Shown: positions 1 through 8,952 of the stretch, one piece after another
Layout: the number at the start of each line of letters is the position of its first letter
Numbering within the stretch: position 1 is the first letter of the stretch
Program-made: the position numbers and the translations under genes
Notes under the pieces: generated by a model
The model's database searches: none
Told to the model about the DNA's origin: nothing
What the model saw: the letters and a program-made list of their open reading frames with translations, nothing else
Source of the DNA: Bradyrhizobium diazoefficiens
Lineage (GTDB): Bacteria > Pseudomonadota > Alphaproteobacteria > Rhizobiales > Xanthobacteraceae
DNA: 64,000 nucleotides
NCBI RefSeq assembly: GCF_016599855.1
Contig: NZ_CP067041.1
Location: 868,001 to 932,000, forward strand
Direction: 5' to 3'

Positions 1-562
1 CGGCCAGTGCCAGTGCCATCGTAGGGGCGACCTGGCTCCAGGTCAGATGCTCCGTGGCGACTGCCCCGACCGCAATGCGATAGATCAAGAGCGCGGTCGC
101 GTCATTGAGCAGGCTCTCGCCCTCCAAGACCTTCACCATGCGGTAGGGCAGCTTCACCTGGCTCAGGATTGCGACGGCCGCCGCGGCGTCCGGCGGCGCC
201 ACGATGGCACCAAGCGCAACCGCTGCGGCCCAGGGCATGTCTGGCATCAGCCGGTGCGCGACAAAGGCAACGCCGGCCGTGGTCAGGCCGACCGCGGCAA
301 CGACCAGGGTGGAGACCGGAACCCAATTGTTGCGCAGATCGCGCAGCGAGGTGTCGAAGGCGGCATCCAGCAACACCGGTGCGACAAAAAGCGCCAGCGC
401 CAGGTCCGGCTCCAGCGTCCACGTCGGGCTATCAGGCACCAAAGCGACCAGCGCGCCGCCGATAGCGAGAAAGGTCGGGTAGGGCACCTTGATCCGCCGC
501 GCCAGCGCCGATAATGCAACGGCGCCGAGCAGAAGCGCGATGATCCATTCGAATGTCGACAC
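1..562 (-). CDS. Na+/H+ antiporter, CPA1 (NhaP-like) family, N-terminal part
   Basis: The gene runs off the left edge, so only about 187 N-terminal residues are visible. They form successive hydrophobic helices. The conserved CPA1 core GAIVAPPDAAAAVAI is followed by LEGESLLNDATALLIYR, the ion-binding region of cation/proton antiporters that exchange cytoplasmic Na+ or K+ for periplasmic H+. The start is GTG at 562, after a weak GGGGAT; an ATG a few codons in lies in another frame. It is divergent from the TPR/LprI gene. The family is clear from the motif. The exact ion cannot be told, and the C-terminal domain is outside the window. Confidence 0.85.
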   Translation of the reverse strand, partial: MSTFEWIIALLLGAVALSALARRIKVPYPTFLAIGGALVALVPDSPTWTLEPDLALALFVAPVLLDAAFDTSLRDLRNNWVPVSTLVVAAVGLTTAGVAFVAHRLMPDMPWAAAVALGAIVAPPDAAAAVAILSQVKLPYRMVKVLEGESLLNDATALLIYRIAVGAVATEHLTWSQVAPTMALALA

Positions 563-666
563 GACGATCCCCGAACACAGATTTGAATGACGCCATAAGC
601 TAGCACCAATCCGGCCGTATGGTGGATGGCGTGGCTACAAAGCAAGAGCTTTCAACCGCAACGAGC

Positions 667-1431
667 ATGCGTTTTTTCTATCTGATTCAATTTTCCGGTG
701 TTGCGCTTCTGTTGGCGCTGTCGCCGGGCCTGGCTCATGCTGCAACCGGCGGCGAGCCGGCCGCGGTGGTGCAGGTCGACATCGCGCCATGTCTCACGGC
801 TGCGGCCGCCGATGACATGGACAAGGCCGCGTCAGCCTGCGCTGCCGTCATCGATAACGAGAAGACGGCGAAGCCCGACCTCATCAGGGCGCTGGTCGCG
901 CGCGGCGCGCTGTTGGCGCGACACGACCAGATCGACCGCGCCATCGTCGACGATAGCCGCGCGTTGCTGCTCGATCCCACCCTTGCCGACGTGTTCAACG
1001 CGCGCGGCGAGCTCTGGCTGAAGAAGGGCGACAAGCCCAAGGCGGTGCGGGATTTTGGCGCGGCGCTCCGGATCGATCCGAACCACGAAAAGGCCATGGC
1101 TAATCACAAGGCGATGGCGCGCGAGCTCGAACGGCTTGGCGCGCAGATGGCTGTCGCCGGCAAGCCAAGCTCCAATTGTATGGGTGCGCGCCGGCTCGTG
1201 GAGAAGGCGATCTGCGGAAACCGTGAGCTCGCCGATCTCGACCGCGAGGTTTATGCCGCCAATGCGCGTGTCGTCCGCGAAGCGCGTAATGCCGCCGAGG
1301 CCAAATCGCTCCAGCGCGAGCAGGACGATTTCATTGCGCGCAGGAATGCCGGGTTCGGGCGGCGGGGGTACGATCTGAAGAAGGCGATGCAGGACAGGTT
1401 GCAACGGCTGAATGGGGTGGATGGGTACTAG
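667..1431 (+). CDS. Secreted TPR protein with C-terminal LprI-like (DUF1311) domain
   Basis: The protein has 254 residues. The ATG at 667 begins a classical signal peptide (MRFFYLIQFSG, then a hydrophobic core ending ALAHA-like), so this start is preferred to the open frame from 619. Residues about 35-150 form two to three TPR-like helical repeats (ALLLDPTLADVFNARGELW, then DFGAALRIDPNHEKA). The last 80 residues carry two cysteines in the pattern SNCMGARRLVEKAICGN followed by LADLDREV, typical of the LprI/DUF1311 family, some of whose members inhibit lysozyme. It probably acts in the periplasm. No operon partner is visible; prpE follows after about 130 bp. Confidence 0.75.
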   Translation: MRFFYLIQFSGVALLLALSPGLAHAATGGEPAAVVQVDIAPCLTAAAADDMDKAASACAAVIDNEKTAKPDLIRALVARGALLARHDQIDRAIVDDSRALLLDPTLADVFNARGELWLKKGDKPKAVRDFGAALRIDPNHEKAMANHKAMARELERLGAQMAVAGKPSSNCMGARRLVEKAICGNRELADLDREVYAANARVVREARNAAEAKSLQREQDDFIARRNAGFGRRGYDLKKAMQDRLQRLNGVDGY

Positions 1432-1562
1432 CGGCGCTCTTCGCCTCTTCCCTCCTCCAAAAGGCCCATTCTTTTCAGCTTGAACCGCGGCCCGTTCCCG
1501 CGACAATAGCTCACAAATAAGGCCGGCACTTGATCCGGCGAATAAGGAACGGGAGCGCGGGA

Positions 1563-3485
1563 ATGAATGTCCGAGGGAACGTTGACGGCAAGAGCCTTTA
1601 TGACGATATCTATGCGCGCTCGCTGGCTGATCCCGAAGGGTTCTGGGCCGAGGCGGCGAAAGAGATCGACTGGATCGACCCACCAAACAAGATCTTCGAT
1701 GCCTCGCAAGGTGTCTACGGCCGCTGGTTCACCGGTGGCGTCGTCAACACCTGCTATAACGCACTCGACCGCCATGTCGAACGCGGTCGCGCCGACCAGG
1801 TCGCGCTGATCCACGATTCGCCGCTGACAAACTCTGTCACCAAGTTCACCTATGCCGAGCTGCTGGCCGAGGTGCAGGCACTCGCCGCCATCATGCAGGA
1901 TTTCGGCGTCGCCAAGGGCGATCGCGTTATCCTCTATATGCCGATGGTGCCGGAGGCTGTGGTTGCGATGCTCGCCTGCGCGCGCATCGGTGCGGTGCAT
2001 TCCGTGGTGTTCGGCGGCTTTGCCGCAAAGGAGCTTGCGACCCGCATCGACGATGCGCAGCCAAAACTCATTTTTTCCGCGAGCTGCGGCATCGAGCCCG
2101 GCCGTATCGTGCAGTACAAGCCGCTGCTCGACGAGGCGATCAAGCTCGCGTCCGCGAAGCCCAAGGCCTGCATCGTATTGCAGCGTCCGCAGCTCGTCTG
2201 CGACCTCACGCCGAGGCGCGACTATGACTGGGCGAGCCTGCGCCGCAAGGCCATGAACGATGGCAAGAAAGCGCCGTGCGTGCCGGTCGCCGCCACCGAT
2301 CCGCTCTACATTCTCTACACCTCGGGCACCACCGGCATTCCCAAAGGCGTCGTGCGCGACAATGGCGGCCATCTGGTTGCGGTGAAATGGTCGATGTTCA
2401 ACTTCTATGGCGTCAAGCCCGGCGAGGTCTGGTGGTGCGGCTCCGACATCGGCTGGGTGGTCGGCCACAGCTACATCGTCTACGGCCCGCTGCTGCATGG
2501 CGCGATCTCGATCATGTATGAGGGCAAGCCGATCGGCACGCCCGACGCCGGCGCGTTCTGGCGCGTGATCAGCGAGCACAAGGCGGTCGCCTTCTTCACC
2601 GCGCCGACCGCGTTCCGCGCGATCCGGAAAGAGGATCCGGAAGGCAAGTTCATTCGGCAATACGACCTGTCGAAATTCCGCACGCTGTTTCTCGCCGGCG
2701 AACGCGCCGATCCGCCGACGGTGGAGTGGGCGGAGCAGCAGTTGAAGGTGCCGGTAATCGACCATTGGTGGCAGACGGAGACCGGCTGGTGCATCGCTGG
2801 CAATCCGGTGGGCCTCGGCATGCTGCCGGTCAAGCACGGCTCCCCGACTGTGCCGATGCCGGGCTACCAGGTCGACGTGGTCGACGAAGCGGCGAGGCCG
2901 GTCGGTCCCAACATCATGGGCTCGATCGTCATCAAGCTGCCCATGCCGCCGGGCTGCCTGCCGACGCTGTGGAATCAGGACGCGCGCTTCAAGGAAGCGT
3001 ATCTCAGCGAATTCCCCGGCTACTACAAGACGTCGGACGCCGGCTACAAGGACGAGGACGGCTACGTCTTCGTCATGGGGCGCACCGATGACATCATCAA
3101 TGTCGCGGGCCATCGGCTCTCGACCGGCGGCATGGAGGAGATCCTGGCCTCGCATCCCGATGTCGCCGAATGCGCTGTGCTCGGAATCAAGGACGCGATC
3201 AAGGGCGAGGCGCCCTGTGGCCTCCTGGTGCTGAAGGCCGGAGTGAAGCGCCCGCCTGCCGATATCGAGAAGGAGATCGTCGCGCTGGTGCGCGACAAGC
3301 TCGGCCCGGTCGCCGCCTTCAAGCTCGCCATCACTGTCGGCCGCCTGCCCAAGACACGCTCCGGAAAGATCCTGCGCGGCACCATCAAGAAGATTGCCGA
3401 CGGCGAAGCCTGGACCATGCCGGCGACGATTGAGGATCCCAAGGTGCTGGACGAGATCGGGGAGGCGCTGAAGGAGAGGATGTGA
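1563..3485 (+). CDS. prpE: Propionyl-CoA synthetase
   Basis: This 640-residue acyl-adenylate-forming enzyme activates propionate to propionyl-CoA with ATP and CoA in the cytoplasm. The adenylate-binding motif YTSGTTGIPKGVVRDNGGH lies near residue 250, GWVVGHSYIVYGPLLHG near 300, and the C-terminal catalytic lysine motif PKTRSGKILRGT near 600. That lysine is the usual acetylation control point of the family. The N-terminal part (YDDIYARSLADPEGFWAEAA, GGVVNTCYNALDRHVERGR) is typical of PrpE rather than AcsA. The ATG at 1563 follows a purine-rich GGGAGCGCGGGA. The gene stands alone, without prpBCD neighbours. Confidence 0.93.
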   Translation: MNVRGNVDGKSLYDDIYARSLADPEGFWAEAAKEIDWIDPPNKIFDASQGVYGRWFTGGVVNTCYNALDRHVERGRADQVALIHDSPLTNSVTKFTYAELLAEVQALAAIMQDFGVAKGDRVILYMPMVPEAVVAMLACARIGAVHSVVFGGFAAKELATRIDDAQPKLIFSASCGIEPGRIVQYKPLLDEAIKLASAKPKACIVLQRPQLVCDLTPRRDYDWASLRRKAMNDGKKAPCVPVAATDPLYILYTSGTTGIPKGVVRDNGGHLVAVKWSMFNFYGVKPGEVWWCGSDIGWVVGHSYIVYGPLLHGAISIMYEGKPIGTPDAGAFWRVISEHKAVAFFTAPTAFRAIRKEDPEGKFIRQYDLSKFRTLFLAGERADPPTVEWAEQQLKVPVIDHWWQTETGWCIAGNPVGLGMLPVKHGSPTVPMPGYQVDVVDEAARPVGPNIMGSIVIKLPMPPGCLPTLWNQDARFKEAYLSEFPGYYKTSDAGYKDEDGYVFVMGRTDDIINVAGHRLSTGGMEEILASHPDVAECAVLGIKDAIKGEAPCGLLVLKAGVKRPPADIEKEIVALVRDKLGPVAAFKLAITVGRLPKTRSGKILRGTIKKIADGEAWTMPATIEDPKVLDEIGEALKERM

Positions 3486-3529
3486 GGCGCAGATGCGGCT
3501 TGAAGTGGCCGCATTTTTCCGCTCAATGC

Positions 3530-3570
3530 TCATCCCGAGGAGCGCGCTTGGCGCGCGTCTCGAAGGATGA
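3530..3570 (+). repeat. Palindromic intergenic repeat (TCATCC...GGATGA type)
   Basis: This imperfect palindrome starts TCATCCCGAGGAGCGCGC and ends GCGCGTCTCGAAGGATGA around a short loop. The pattern recalls a dispersed intergenic element common in Bradyrhizobium and Rhodopseudomonas genomes. It fills the gap between prpE and the small lipoprotein gene and supplies part of the leader just before that gene. Only one copy of this class is seen in the window. Confidence 0.6.
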
Positions 3571-3580
3571 AAGGCCCGCT

Positions 3581-3841
3581 ATGAAATCGAAGTCGTTCCT
3601 TGCGATTGTGTTTGCGGGCCTCGCTCTCTCCGCCTGTTCGGCGCGCTACCAGACGCCGACCGCGATGGGCGGTGACGACGACGATGCGGTGTGCCAGAGC
3701 CGCGGCTATGCATCCGGCTCGCCCGAATACGTGGCCTGCCGCAAGGACCGCGACGTCCAGCGCAACGCGGCGATCGCCCGTTCCGACCGCCGCCAGCGCG
3801 ATCTCGGCGAATACATGCTGAACCATCCCGACCGGCCGTGA
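3581..3841 (+). CDS. Small lipoprotein, hypothetical
   Basis: This 86-residue protein begins MKSKSFLAIVFAGLALSACSA, a lipoprotein signal peptide with lipobox LSAC, so cleavage and lipidation at Cys19 are expected. The mature part is short and polar, with two further cysteines (VCQSRGYASGSPEYVACRKDR) that could pair in the periplasm, and ends in an arginine-rich stretch. The lipoprotein signal decides the start at 3581; the open frame extends upstream into the intergenic repeat without a coding look. The function is unknown. Confidence 0.75.
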   Translation: MKSKSFLAIVFAGLALSACSARYQTPTAMGGDDDDAVCQSRGYASGSPEYVACRKDRDVQRNAAIARSDRRQRDLGEYMLNHPDRP

Positions 3842-3885
3842 GCGCGGGACGCCGCGTTGATCTGCTCGGCTAATCCAGCATTCCG

Positions 3886-4071
3886 TCAGTCTGGATGTGC
3901 AGTGCGGGGATGCCGATCATGCAGGAGCTTTGCGAGCGCGTCGCGATCTTCGGGGTGCCCCTGCACGGCGATCTCGAACAGCGCCTCCTGAATGTCCCGG
4001 GGCATCTCCCCCCAGACCGACAGCGCCGCGTGACCGAGCATCGAGGCGAAGCGTTCTTCGTTGACCTGCAT
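3886..4071 (-). CDS. Small conserved hypothetical protein (61 aa)
   Basis: The ATG at 4071 lies seven bases after a perfect GGAGG, which decides the start although the frame is open further upstream. The protein is acidic-basic and helical (MQVNEERFASMLGHAALSVW, then EMPRDIQEALFEIAVQGHPE), with no signal peptide or membrane segment. It looks like one of the short cytoplasmic proteins common in Bradyrhizobium. It is followed upstream by trcR on the same strand, about 140 bp away. No function is recognised. Confidence 0.7.
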   Translation of the reverse strand: MQVNEERFASMLGHAALSVWGEMPRDIQEALFEIAVQGHPEDRDALAKLLHDRHPRTAHPD

Positions 4072-4211
4072 TGCTGATCCTCCGCGCCTGAACAATGCAA
4101 GATCGGACGCATCGTTCCAGACGGCGAAGCGCGCCAACGGCAATCACCTGCAGCAAAACGCGGCGAGTTGCCTCGCCGCGTTTGCATTCGTAGCGAATGG
4201 AAGAAAGAGAA

Positions 4212-4907
4212 CTACTCCTCCTCTTCCTCGTGCTTCTTGCCGCCGAGGGTCTTCAGCTTGGCGAACACCGCGTCGACGTTGAGGTCGTCGCTCGACTTTT
4301 CCGACGGCTCGTACTCGTCCTTCTTGGTGGTCTCGGACGCCGGCAGCAGCGTGGCGCCGCCATAGGCCGCGTCGATCGGCTTTTCCTTCGCCGCACGCGC
4401 CACTTCGAAATCAAGCTCGATCTGCGAGCAGAGGCCGAGGGTCACGGGATCGATCGGCGTCAGCTGGGAGGTGTTCCAGTGCGTGCGGTCGCGGACGCTG
4501 GCAATCGTGCTCTTGGTGGTGCCGACCAGACGCATGATCTGGGCGTCCTTCAGCTCCGGATGGCTGCGCAGCAGCCAGAGGATGGCGCTGGGGCGCTCGT
4601 GCCGGCGCGACACCGGGGTGTAGCGCGGGCCCTTGCGCTTGGGCTGGGGCGGCAGCACCACCTTGCTCTCCTGGAGACGAAGCCGGTAGTCCGGGTTCTT
4701 TTCGCCCTTCTCGATCTCTTCGCGGGTTAGCTGGCCGTTGGAAAGGGGATCCATGCCCTTGATGCCCTGGGCGGCGTCGCCGTCGGCGATCGCGCGCACC
4801 TCGAGGGGATGCATCTTGGTGAAATCGGCGACCTGGTCGAAGGTCAGCGCGGTGTTGTCGAGCAGCCAGACGGCGGTCGCCTTGGGCATCAGAGGTGCGT
4901 TGCTCAT
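4212..4907 (-). CDS. trcR: DUF1013 protein, cell cycle transcriptional regulator TrcR family
   Basis: This 231-residue protein is of the alphaproteobacterial DUF1013 family, which NCBI names TrcR. The N-terminus (MSNAPLMPKATAVWLLDN, then TALTFDQVADFTKMHPLEV) and the middle segment SHPELKDAQIMRLVGTTKST form helix-turn-helix-like units, consistent with DNA binding. The C-terminus is a disordered acidic tail ending EEEEE. The start at 4907 has AAGGAG eight bases upstream. Cell-cycle function is from family knowledge, not from this sequence. It is divergent from ispH. Confidence 0.85.
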   Translation of the reverse strand: MSNAPLMPKATAVWLLDNTALTFDQVADFTKMHPLEVRAIADGDAAQGIKGMDPLSNGQLTREEIEKGEKNPDYRLRLQESKVVLPPQPKRKGPRYTPVSRRHERPSAILWLLRSHPELKDAQIMRLVGTTKSTIASVRDRTHWNTSQLTPIDPVTLGLCSQIELDFEVARAAKEKPIDAAYGGATLLPASETTKKDEYEPSEKSSDDLNVDAVFAKLKTLGGKKHEEEEE

Positions 4908-5172
4908 GGCAAATCTCCTTTGTGCTTCGCCCACCCCTCAGGAGGCGAAACCGGTGGTCATCAGCGATGACAGGGAATTGGCGTTATATAAGCCCGGAGG
5001 GGGCGGCCACGCAATGGTTCTGCTATAGATAGTGCCTTGACAGCGCGCGAAAGGGGGCCCAATTCCCTCTCAAGTCGCTGTAAAGTCCACGCAGACCGTT
5101 TTTAGCCCCGTTCCATCCATCGATCGCCCCCGCCAGAAGGCGAAACGGGTGATTCGGTCCCGAGATCGCTCA

Positions 5173-6141
5173 ATGTCAGCCAAACCAGACCTCAAGATCG
5201 TGCTTTGTTCTCCTCGCGGCTTCTGCGCCGGGGTGGTCCGGGCGATCGACACCGTGGAACGGGCGCTCGATAAGTATGGCGCCCCCGTTTACGTTCGCCA
5301 TGAGATTGTGCACAACAAGTACGTCGTCGACGGGTTGAAGAAAAAGGGCGCGATCTTCGTCGAGGAGCTCGCCGAAATCCCGGAGAATACCACCGCGCCG
5401 GTGGTTTTCTCCGCCCATGGCGTGCCGAAATCGGTTCCGGCCGACGCCACGTCCCGCAATCTGTTCTCGCTGGATGCGACCTGCCCGCTGGTGACCAAGG
5501 TGCACCGCGAGGCCGCGATCCACTTCAAGCGCGGCCGCGAAATCTTCCTGATCGGCCACTCGCATCACCCTGAGGTGGTCGGCACGCTCGGCCAGCTGCC
5601 GGTCGGCGCCGTCACGTTGATCGAGACCGCCGAAGACGCGAAGACGATCAATCCGAAGGATCCGAACAACCTCGCCTTCGTGACGCAGACCACGCTCTCG
5701 ATCGACGACACCGCGGAGATCGTGGCGCTTCTCAAGGAGCGCTTCCCGAACATCAACGGCCCGCACAAGGAAGACATCTGCTACGCCACCACCAACCGCC
5801 AGCTCGCGGTGAAGAAGGTGGCGCCGGTGGTCGATGCGCTGATCGTGGTCGGCGCACCGAACTCGTCGAACTCGCAGCGCCTGCGCGAGGTCGCCGAGCG
5901 CGAGGGCTGCAAGATCGCGGTGCTGGCGCAGCGCGCCGCCGACCTCGACTGGAGCCGATTCGAAAACATCAGGAGCCTCGGCATCACCGCGGGCGCGTCC
6001 GCGCCGGAAGTGATCGTCGAGGAGATCATGGACGCGTTCGCCGAGCGATTCACACTGCATGTGGAGACGGTCTCGGCCGCGGAAGAGAACGAGTTCTTCC
6101 CGCTGCCGCGTCAGGTGCGCCCCGAAGCTGCCGCCGAGTAG
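5173..6141 (+). CDS. ispH: 4-hydroxy-3-methylbut-2-enyl diphosphate reductase
   Basis: This 322-residue enzyme is the last of the MEP isoprenoid pathway, reducing HMBPP to IPP and DMAPP with a [4Fe-4S] cluster. The three cluster cysteines lie in [11 protein letters not shown] (near residue 18), [11 protein letters not shown] (near 104) and [10 protein letters not shown] (near 203). Substrate-binding histidines are in RHEIVHN and [11 protein letters not shown]. The SSNSQRL segment of the active site is also present. The ATG at 5173 gives [16 protein letters not shown], the usual family start. thrB follows after 6 bp and rnhA overlaps thrB, an order conserved in many alphaproteobacteria. Confidence 0.95.
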   Translation: MSAKPDLKIVLCSPRGFCAGVVRAIDTVERALDKYGAPVYVRHEIVHNKYVVDGLKKKGAIFVEELAEIPENTTAPVVFSAHGVPKSVPADATSRNLFSLDATCPLVTKVHREAAIHFKRGREIFLIGHSHHPEVVGTLGQLPVGAVTLIETAEDAKTINPKDPNNLAFVTQTTLSIDDTAEIVALLKERFPNINGPHKEDICYATTNRQLAVKKVAPVVDALIVVGAPNSSNSQRLREVAEREGCKIAVLAQRAADLDWSRFENIRSLGITAGASAPEVIVEEIMDAFAERFTLHVETVSAAEENEFFPLPRQVRPEAAAE

Positions 6142-6147
6142 ATTTTT

Positions 6148-7131
6148 ATGGCGGTCTACACCGACGTTGCCGCCGACGAACTTGCGGATTTCCTGAAGCA
6201 ATACGATCTCGGCGAATTGCTCTCCTACAAGGGCATCGCCGAGGGCGTCGAAAATACCAATTTCCTGCTGCATACCAGCAAAGGGTCGTTCATCCTCACG
6301 CTCTACGAGAAGCGCGTGGCGAAGAACGACCTGCCGTTCTTCCTCGCGCTGATGACGCATCTTGCCGAGCACGGCGTCAGCTGCCCGCTGCCGGTGAGGG
6401 CCAGGGATGGCGAGGCGTTACGCGAGCTGTCGGGGCGCCCCGCTGCGATCATCACCTTTCTCGAAGGCGTCTGGCCGCGCAAGCCGAACGCTACCCATTG
6501 TGCCGGCGTTGGCGAGGTGCTGGCGAAGATGCATCTGGCTGGCGCGAATTTTGCGATCACGCGCGCCAACGCGCTTTCGGTTGCCGGCTGGCGGCCGCTG
6601 TTCGATGCGGCATCAGCACGCGCCGACGAGGTGCAGCCGGGCCTGCGCGCCTTCCTCGCGGCCGAGCTCGATCATCTCTCGAGCGGCGTCTGGCCGAACG
6701 ATCTACCCGAGGGCGTGATCCACGCCGATCTCTTCAACGACAATGTTTTCTTCCTCGGCGACAAGCTCTCAGGCATCATCGACTTCACCTTCGCCTGCAA
6801 CGACATGTTGGCCTATGACGTCGCGATCTGCCTCAACGCGTGGTGCTTCGAGCCGGATCACTCCTTCAACGTCACCAAGGCGCGCGCCTTCCTCAATGCC
6901 TATGGCCGGGTGCGAAAGCTCTCGGACGCGGAAGAGGTCGCGCTGCCGCTGCTCGCGCGTGGCGCTGCGATCCGCTTTCTGCTGACGCGGCTGGTCGATT
7001 GGCTCAACGTGCCTCCCGGCGCGCTGGTGAGGCCGAAGGATCCCTTGGAATATGTTCGCAAGCTGCGCTTCCACCAGAGCGTGGCGAGCGTGCGCGACTA
7101 TGGGCTGATGCCGTCAGGATTGATCGCGTGA
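6148..7131 (+). CDS. thrB: Homoserine kinase, type II (choline-kinase-like fold)
   Basis: This 327-residue kinase phosphorylates homoserine to O-phosphohomoserine for threonine synthesis. It is the alphaproteobacterial type related to aminoglycoside/choline kinases, not the GHMP type. The catalytic loop is [13 protein letters not shown] (HxDxxxxN) and the metal-binding segment is [16 protein letters not shown]. The N-terminal [15 protein letters not shown] matches family members. It starts 6 bp after ispH and its TGA overlaps the GTG of rnhA, so the three genes are probably co-transcribed. Confidence 0.93.
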   Translation: MAVYTDVAADELADFLKQYDLGELLSYKGIAEGVENTNFLLHTSKGSFILTLYEKRVAKNDLPFFLALMTHLAEHGVSCPLPVRARDGEALRELSGRPAAIITFLEGVWPRKPNATHCAGVGEVLAKMHLAGANFAITRANALSVAGWRPLFDAASARADEVQPGLRAFLAAELDHLSSGVWPNDLPEGVIHADLFNDNVFFLGDKLSGIIDFTFACNDMLAYDVAICLNAWCFEPDHSFNVTKARAFLNAYGRVRKLSDAEEVALPLLARGAAIRFLLTRLVDWLNVPPGALVRPKDPLEYVRKLRFHQSVASVRDYGLMPSGLIA

Positions 7132-7592
7132 GCGAGCTTCCCAATGTCACGATCTTTACCGACGGCGCCTGCTCGGGAAATCCCGGGCCCGGCGGCTGGG
7201 GCGCGATTCTGAAGTTCGGCGACAAGGAAAAAGAGCTGAACGGCGGCGAGCGCCACACCACCAACAACCAGATGGAATTGATGGCGGCGATCTCCGCGCT
7301 CGAAGCGCTGAAGAAGCCGTGCACGGTCGATCTCTATACCGACAGCCAGTATGTCCGGCAGGGCATCACCGGCTGGATCCACGGCTGGAAGCGCAACGGC
7401 TGGCGCACCGCCGACAAGAAGCCGGTCAAGAATGTCGAGCTATGGCAGCGCCTGGATGCCGCGCTGAAGGCGCACGAGGTGCGCTGGCACTGGGTCAAGG
7501 GCCATGCCGGTCACCCCGAGAACGAGCGGGCCGATCAATTGGCGCGCGACGGGATTGCGATGGCGCGGTTACAGCAGAGGGTGAGGGAGTAG
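7128..7592 (+). CDS. rnhA: Ribonuclease HI
   Basis: This 154-residue enzyme cleaves RNA in RNA-DNA hybrids. The four catalytic carboxylates are visible: Asp in [16 protein letters not shown], Glu in [14 protein letters not shown], Asp in LYTDSQYV and Asp in NERADQLAR. The substrate-binding [12 protein letters not shown] segment is intact. The start is GTG at 7128, forming a GTGA overlap with the thrB stop; the frame stays open upstream inside thrB, but that part reads as a shadow. Confidence 0.95.
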   Translation: MSELPNVTIFTDGACSGNPGPGGWGAILKFGDKEKELNGGERHTTNNQMELMAAISALEALKKPCTVDLYTDSQYVRQGITGWIHGWKRNGWRTADKKPVKNVELWQRLDAALKAHEVRWHWVKGHAGHPENERADQLARDGIAMARLQQRVRE

Positions 7593-7630
7593 CGGCGTCG
7601 ACGTCGTCGCCGACGCAATCTCATTCTCAA

Positions 7631-7755
7631 CTGTCATTGCCCGGCTTGACCGGGCGATCCAGTACGCCGCAGCGATCGTTGCGAAATCTCGACGCCTCTG
7701 GAATACTGGATGCCCCGCTCCAGTGCGCAATTGCGCACAAGGCGGGGCATGACAG
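7631..7755 (+). repeat. Long intergenic inverted-repeat element (CTGTCAT...ATGACAG)
   Basis: The element is bounded by CTGTCATTGCCCGG at the left and GGCGGGGCATGACAG at the right. Inside are two sub-hairpins: CCCGGCTTGACCGGG, and a pair where GATCCAGTA opposes TACTGGATG. It fills the gap between rnhA and the convergent peroxiredoxin gene. Elements of this form are common between Bradyrhizobium genes. A role as a bidirectional transcription end is possible but not shown. Confidence 0.65.
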
Positions 7756-7787
7756 TGTCTTTTGTGGCTAAGCGCGGCGCGTAAAGC

Positions 7788-8273
7788 TCAGAGCTGCCCC
7801 AGCAGCGTATCGCCGCCGGAGACCTCGACCTTGCCGGGCATCGCCTCGAGGTTCAGCTTCTTGACCACGCCGTCCTCGACCAGCATCGAATAGCGCTTGG
7901 AGCGGATACCGAGGCCGTTGGCGGAGGCGTCGAGCTCCATGCCGATCGCCTTGGTGAACTCGGCGTTGCCGTCGGCGAGGAAGATCGCCTCGTCGCGCTG
8001 GTCGGTGTCGCGCTTCCAGGCGTTCATGACGAAGGCGTCGTTGACCGAGACGATCGCGATGGTGTCGACGCCCTTGTCCTTGATGGCATAGGCATTGAGG
8101 AAGATGCTCGGCAGATGCATCTTGTGGCAGGTGCCGGTGTAGGCGCCGGGCACTGCGAACAGCGCCACCTTCTTGCCCTTGAAGATCTCGTCGGTGGTCT
8201 TCACCTGCGGGCCCTCCGCCGTCATCACGCGGAATTTCGCCTCGGGCAGCTTGTCGCCAATCTGGATCGCCAT
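7788..8273 (-). CDS. Peroxiredoxin, Prx5/AhpE-type redoxin
   Basis: This 161-residue thiol peroxidase is of the Prx5 group. The active-site signature PxxxTxxC is intact as PGAYTGTC, followed by HKMHLPSIF. Further family blocks are VSVNDAFVMNAWKRD and FLADGNAEFTKAIGMELD. It reduces H2O2 and organic hydroperoxides in the cytoplasm, probably with glutaredoxin or thioredoxin as donor. The ATG at 8273 gives the usual N-terminus MAIQIGDKLPEAKF. It is convergent with rnhA across an intergenic repeat. Confidence 0.9.
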   Translation of the reverse strand: MAIQIGDKLPEAKFRVMTAEGPQVKTTDEIFKGKKVALFAVPGAYTGTCHKMHLPSIFLNAYAIKDKGVDTIAIVSVNDAFVMNAWKRDTDQRDEAIFLADGNAEFTKAIGMELDASANGLGIRSKRYSMLVEDGVVKKLNLEAMPGKVEVSGGDTLLGQL

Positions 8274-8381
8274 CGTCAGTCTCCCTGAAAATCGGTTCTG
8301 CTTTTTAGACCGTGGCGCGGGACTGCACAATATTGCGGGCGAGGGAAGCTGAGGGGCCGGCTGCCGTTCACCGTTATGTCA

Positions 8382-8936
8382 TCAGCCGGCAAAACCGCCG
8401 CCGTCGAGGAAAGCCCGCTCCTCCGCGGTGGTCTCGCGGCCGAGCACGCGGTTGCGGTGGGGGAAGCGGCCGAACCGCTGGATGATGTCGGCGTGCTCCC
8501 GGGCGTATTTCAGGTTTTCGGCATTGTCGGTGTTTTCGAACAGCGCAACGCAATGCAGCTGGTCGGCCAGGTGCTCGGAATGCATGAACGGCATGTAGAG
8601 GGATTCGAGCAGGAGGGGATCGATCCTGCGATCTGTGCCCCTTTCGATGGCGCGGCGGGCGACATCACGCGCCAGCGCATCGCTGGCAAAGGTTTCCGGC
8701 GTGCCGCGAAACATGTTGCGGGGAAACTGGTCGAGCACAATGACGAGCGCGAGTGCGCCGTCGTCGCTGTCTTCCCACGAGGCCAGTTTGCCTGCGGCGG
8801 CCTTTTGCCAGAGCGGAAGGAAGCGGCGCCTGACATCCGCGTCGAAAGCGTCGCTGCGCTTGTACCAGCACTCGCGGCCGGCCTCGCGCCAGAAGGCGAG
8901 AATGCCTGATGGCGTGATGTTGCCGATGTCAGTCAT
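8382..8936 (-). CDS. DUF924 family protein
   Basis: This 184-residue soluble helical protein is of the DUF924 family. Characteristic blocks are ILAFWREAGRECWYKRSDAF, LVIVLDQFPRNMFRGTPETF, and MPFMHSEHLADQLHCVALF with its HSE signature. The C-terminus has IIQRFGRFPHRNRVLGRETT. The family has a TPR-like all-helical fold and no settled function. The start at 8936 gives MTDIGNITPSGILAFW; the open frame upstream reads as low-complexity arginine and is not coding. It lies 16 bp downstream of fadD on the same strand and may be co-transcribed with it. Confidence 0.85.
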   Translation of the reverse strand: MTDIGNITPSGILAFWREAGRECWYKRSDAFDADVRRRFLPLWQKAAAGKLASWEDSDDGALALVIVLDQFPRNMFRGTPETFASDALARDVARRAIERGTDRRIDPLLLESLYMPFMHSEHLADQLHCVALFENTDNAENLKYAREHADIIQRFGRFPHRNRVLGRETTAEERAFLDGGGFAG

Positions 8937-8952
8937 GAACCAGAGAGGCGGC

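Noticed and set aside
1428..3533. Minus-strand open frame of 701 codons
   Set aside because: It lies exactly opposite prpE, is rich in Arg, His and Asp, and shows no motif. High-GC codon use leaves antisense frames open.
7788..8273. Suspected loss of the peroxiredoxin active-site motif
   Set aside because: PGAYTGTC satisfies the general PxxxTxxC signature, so the site is normal.
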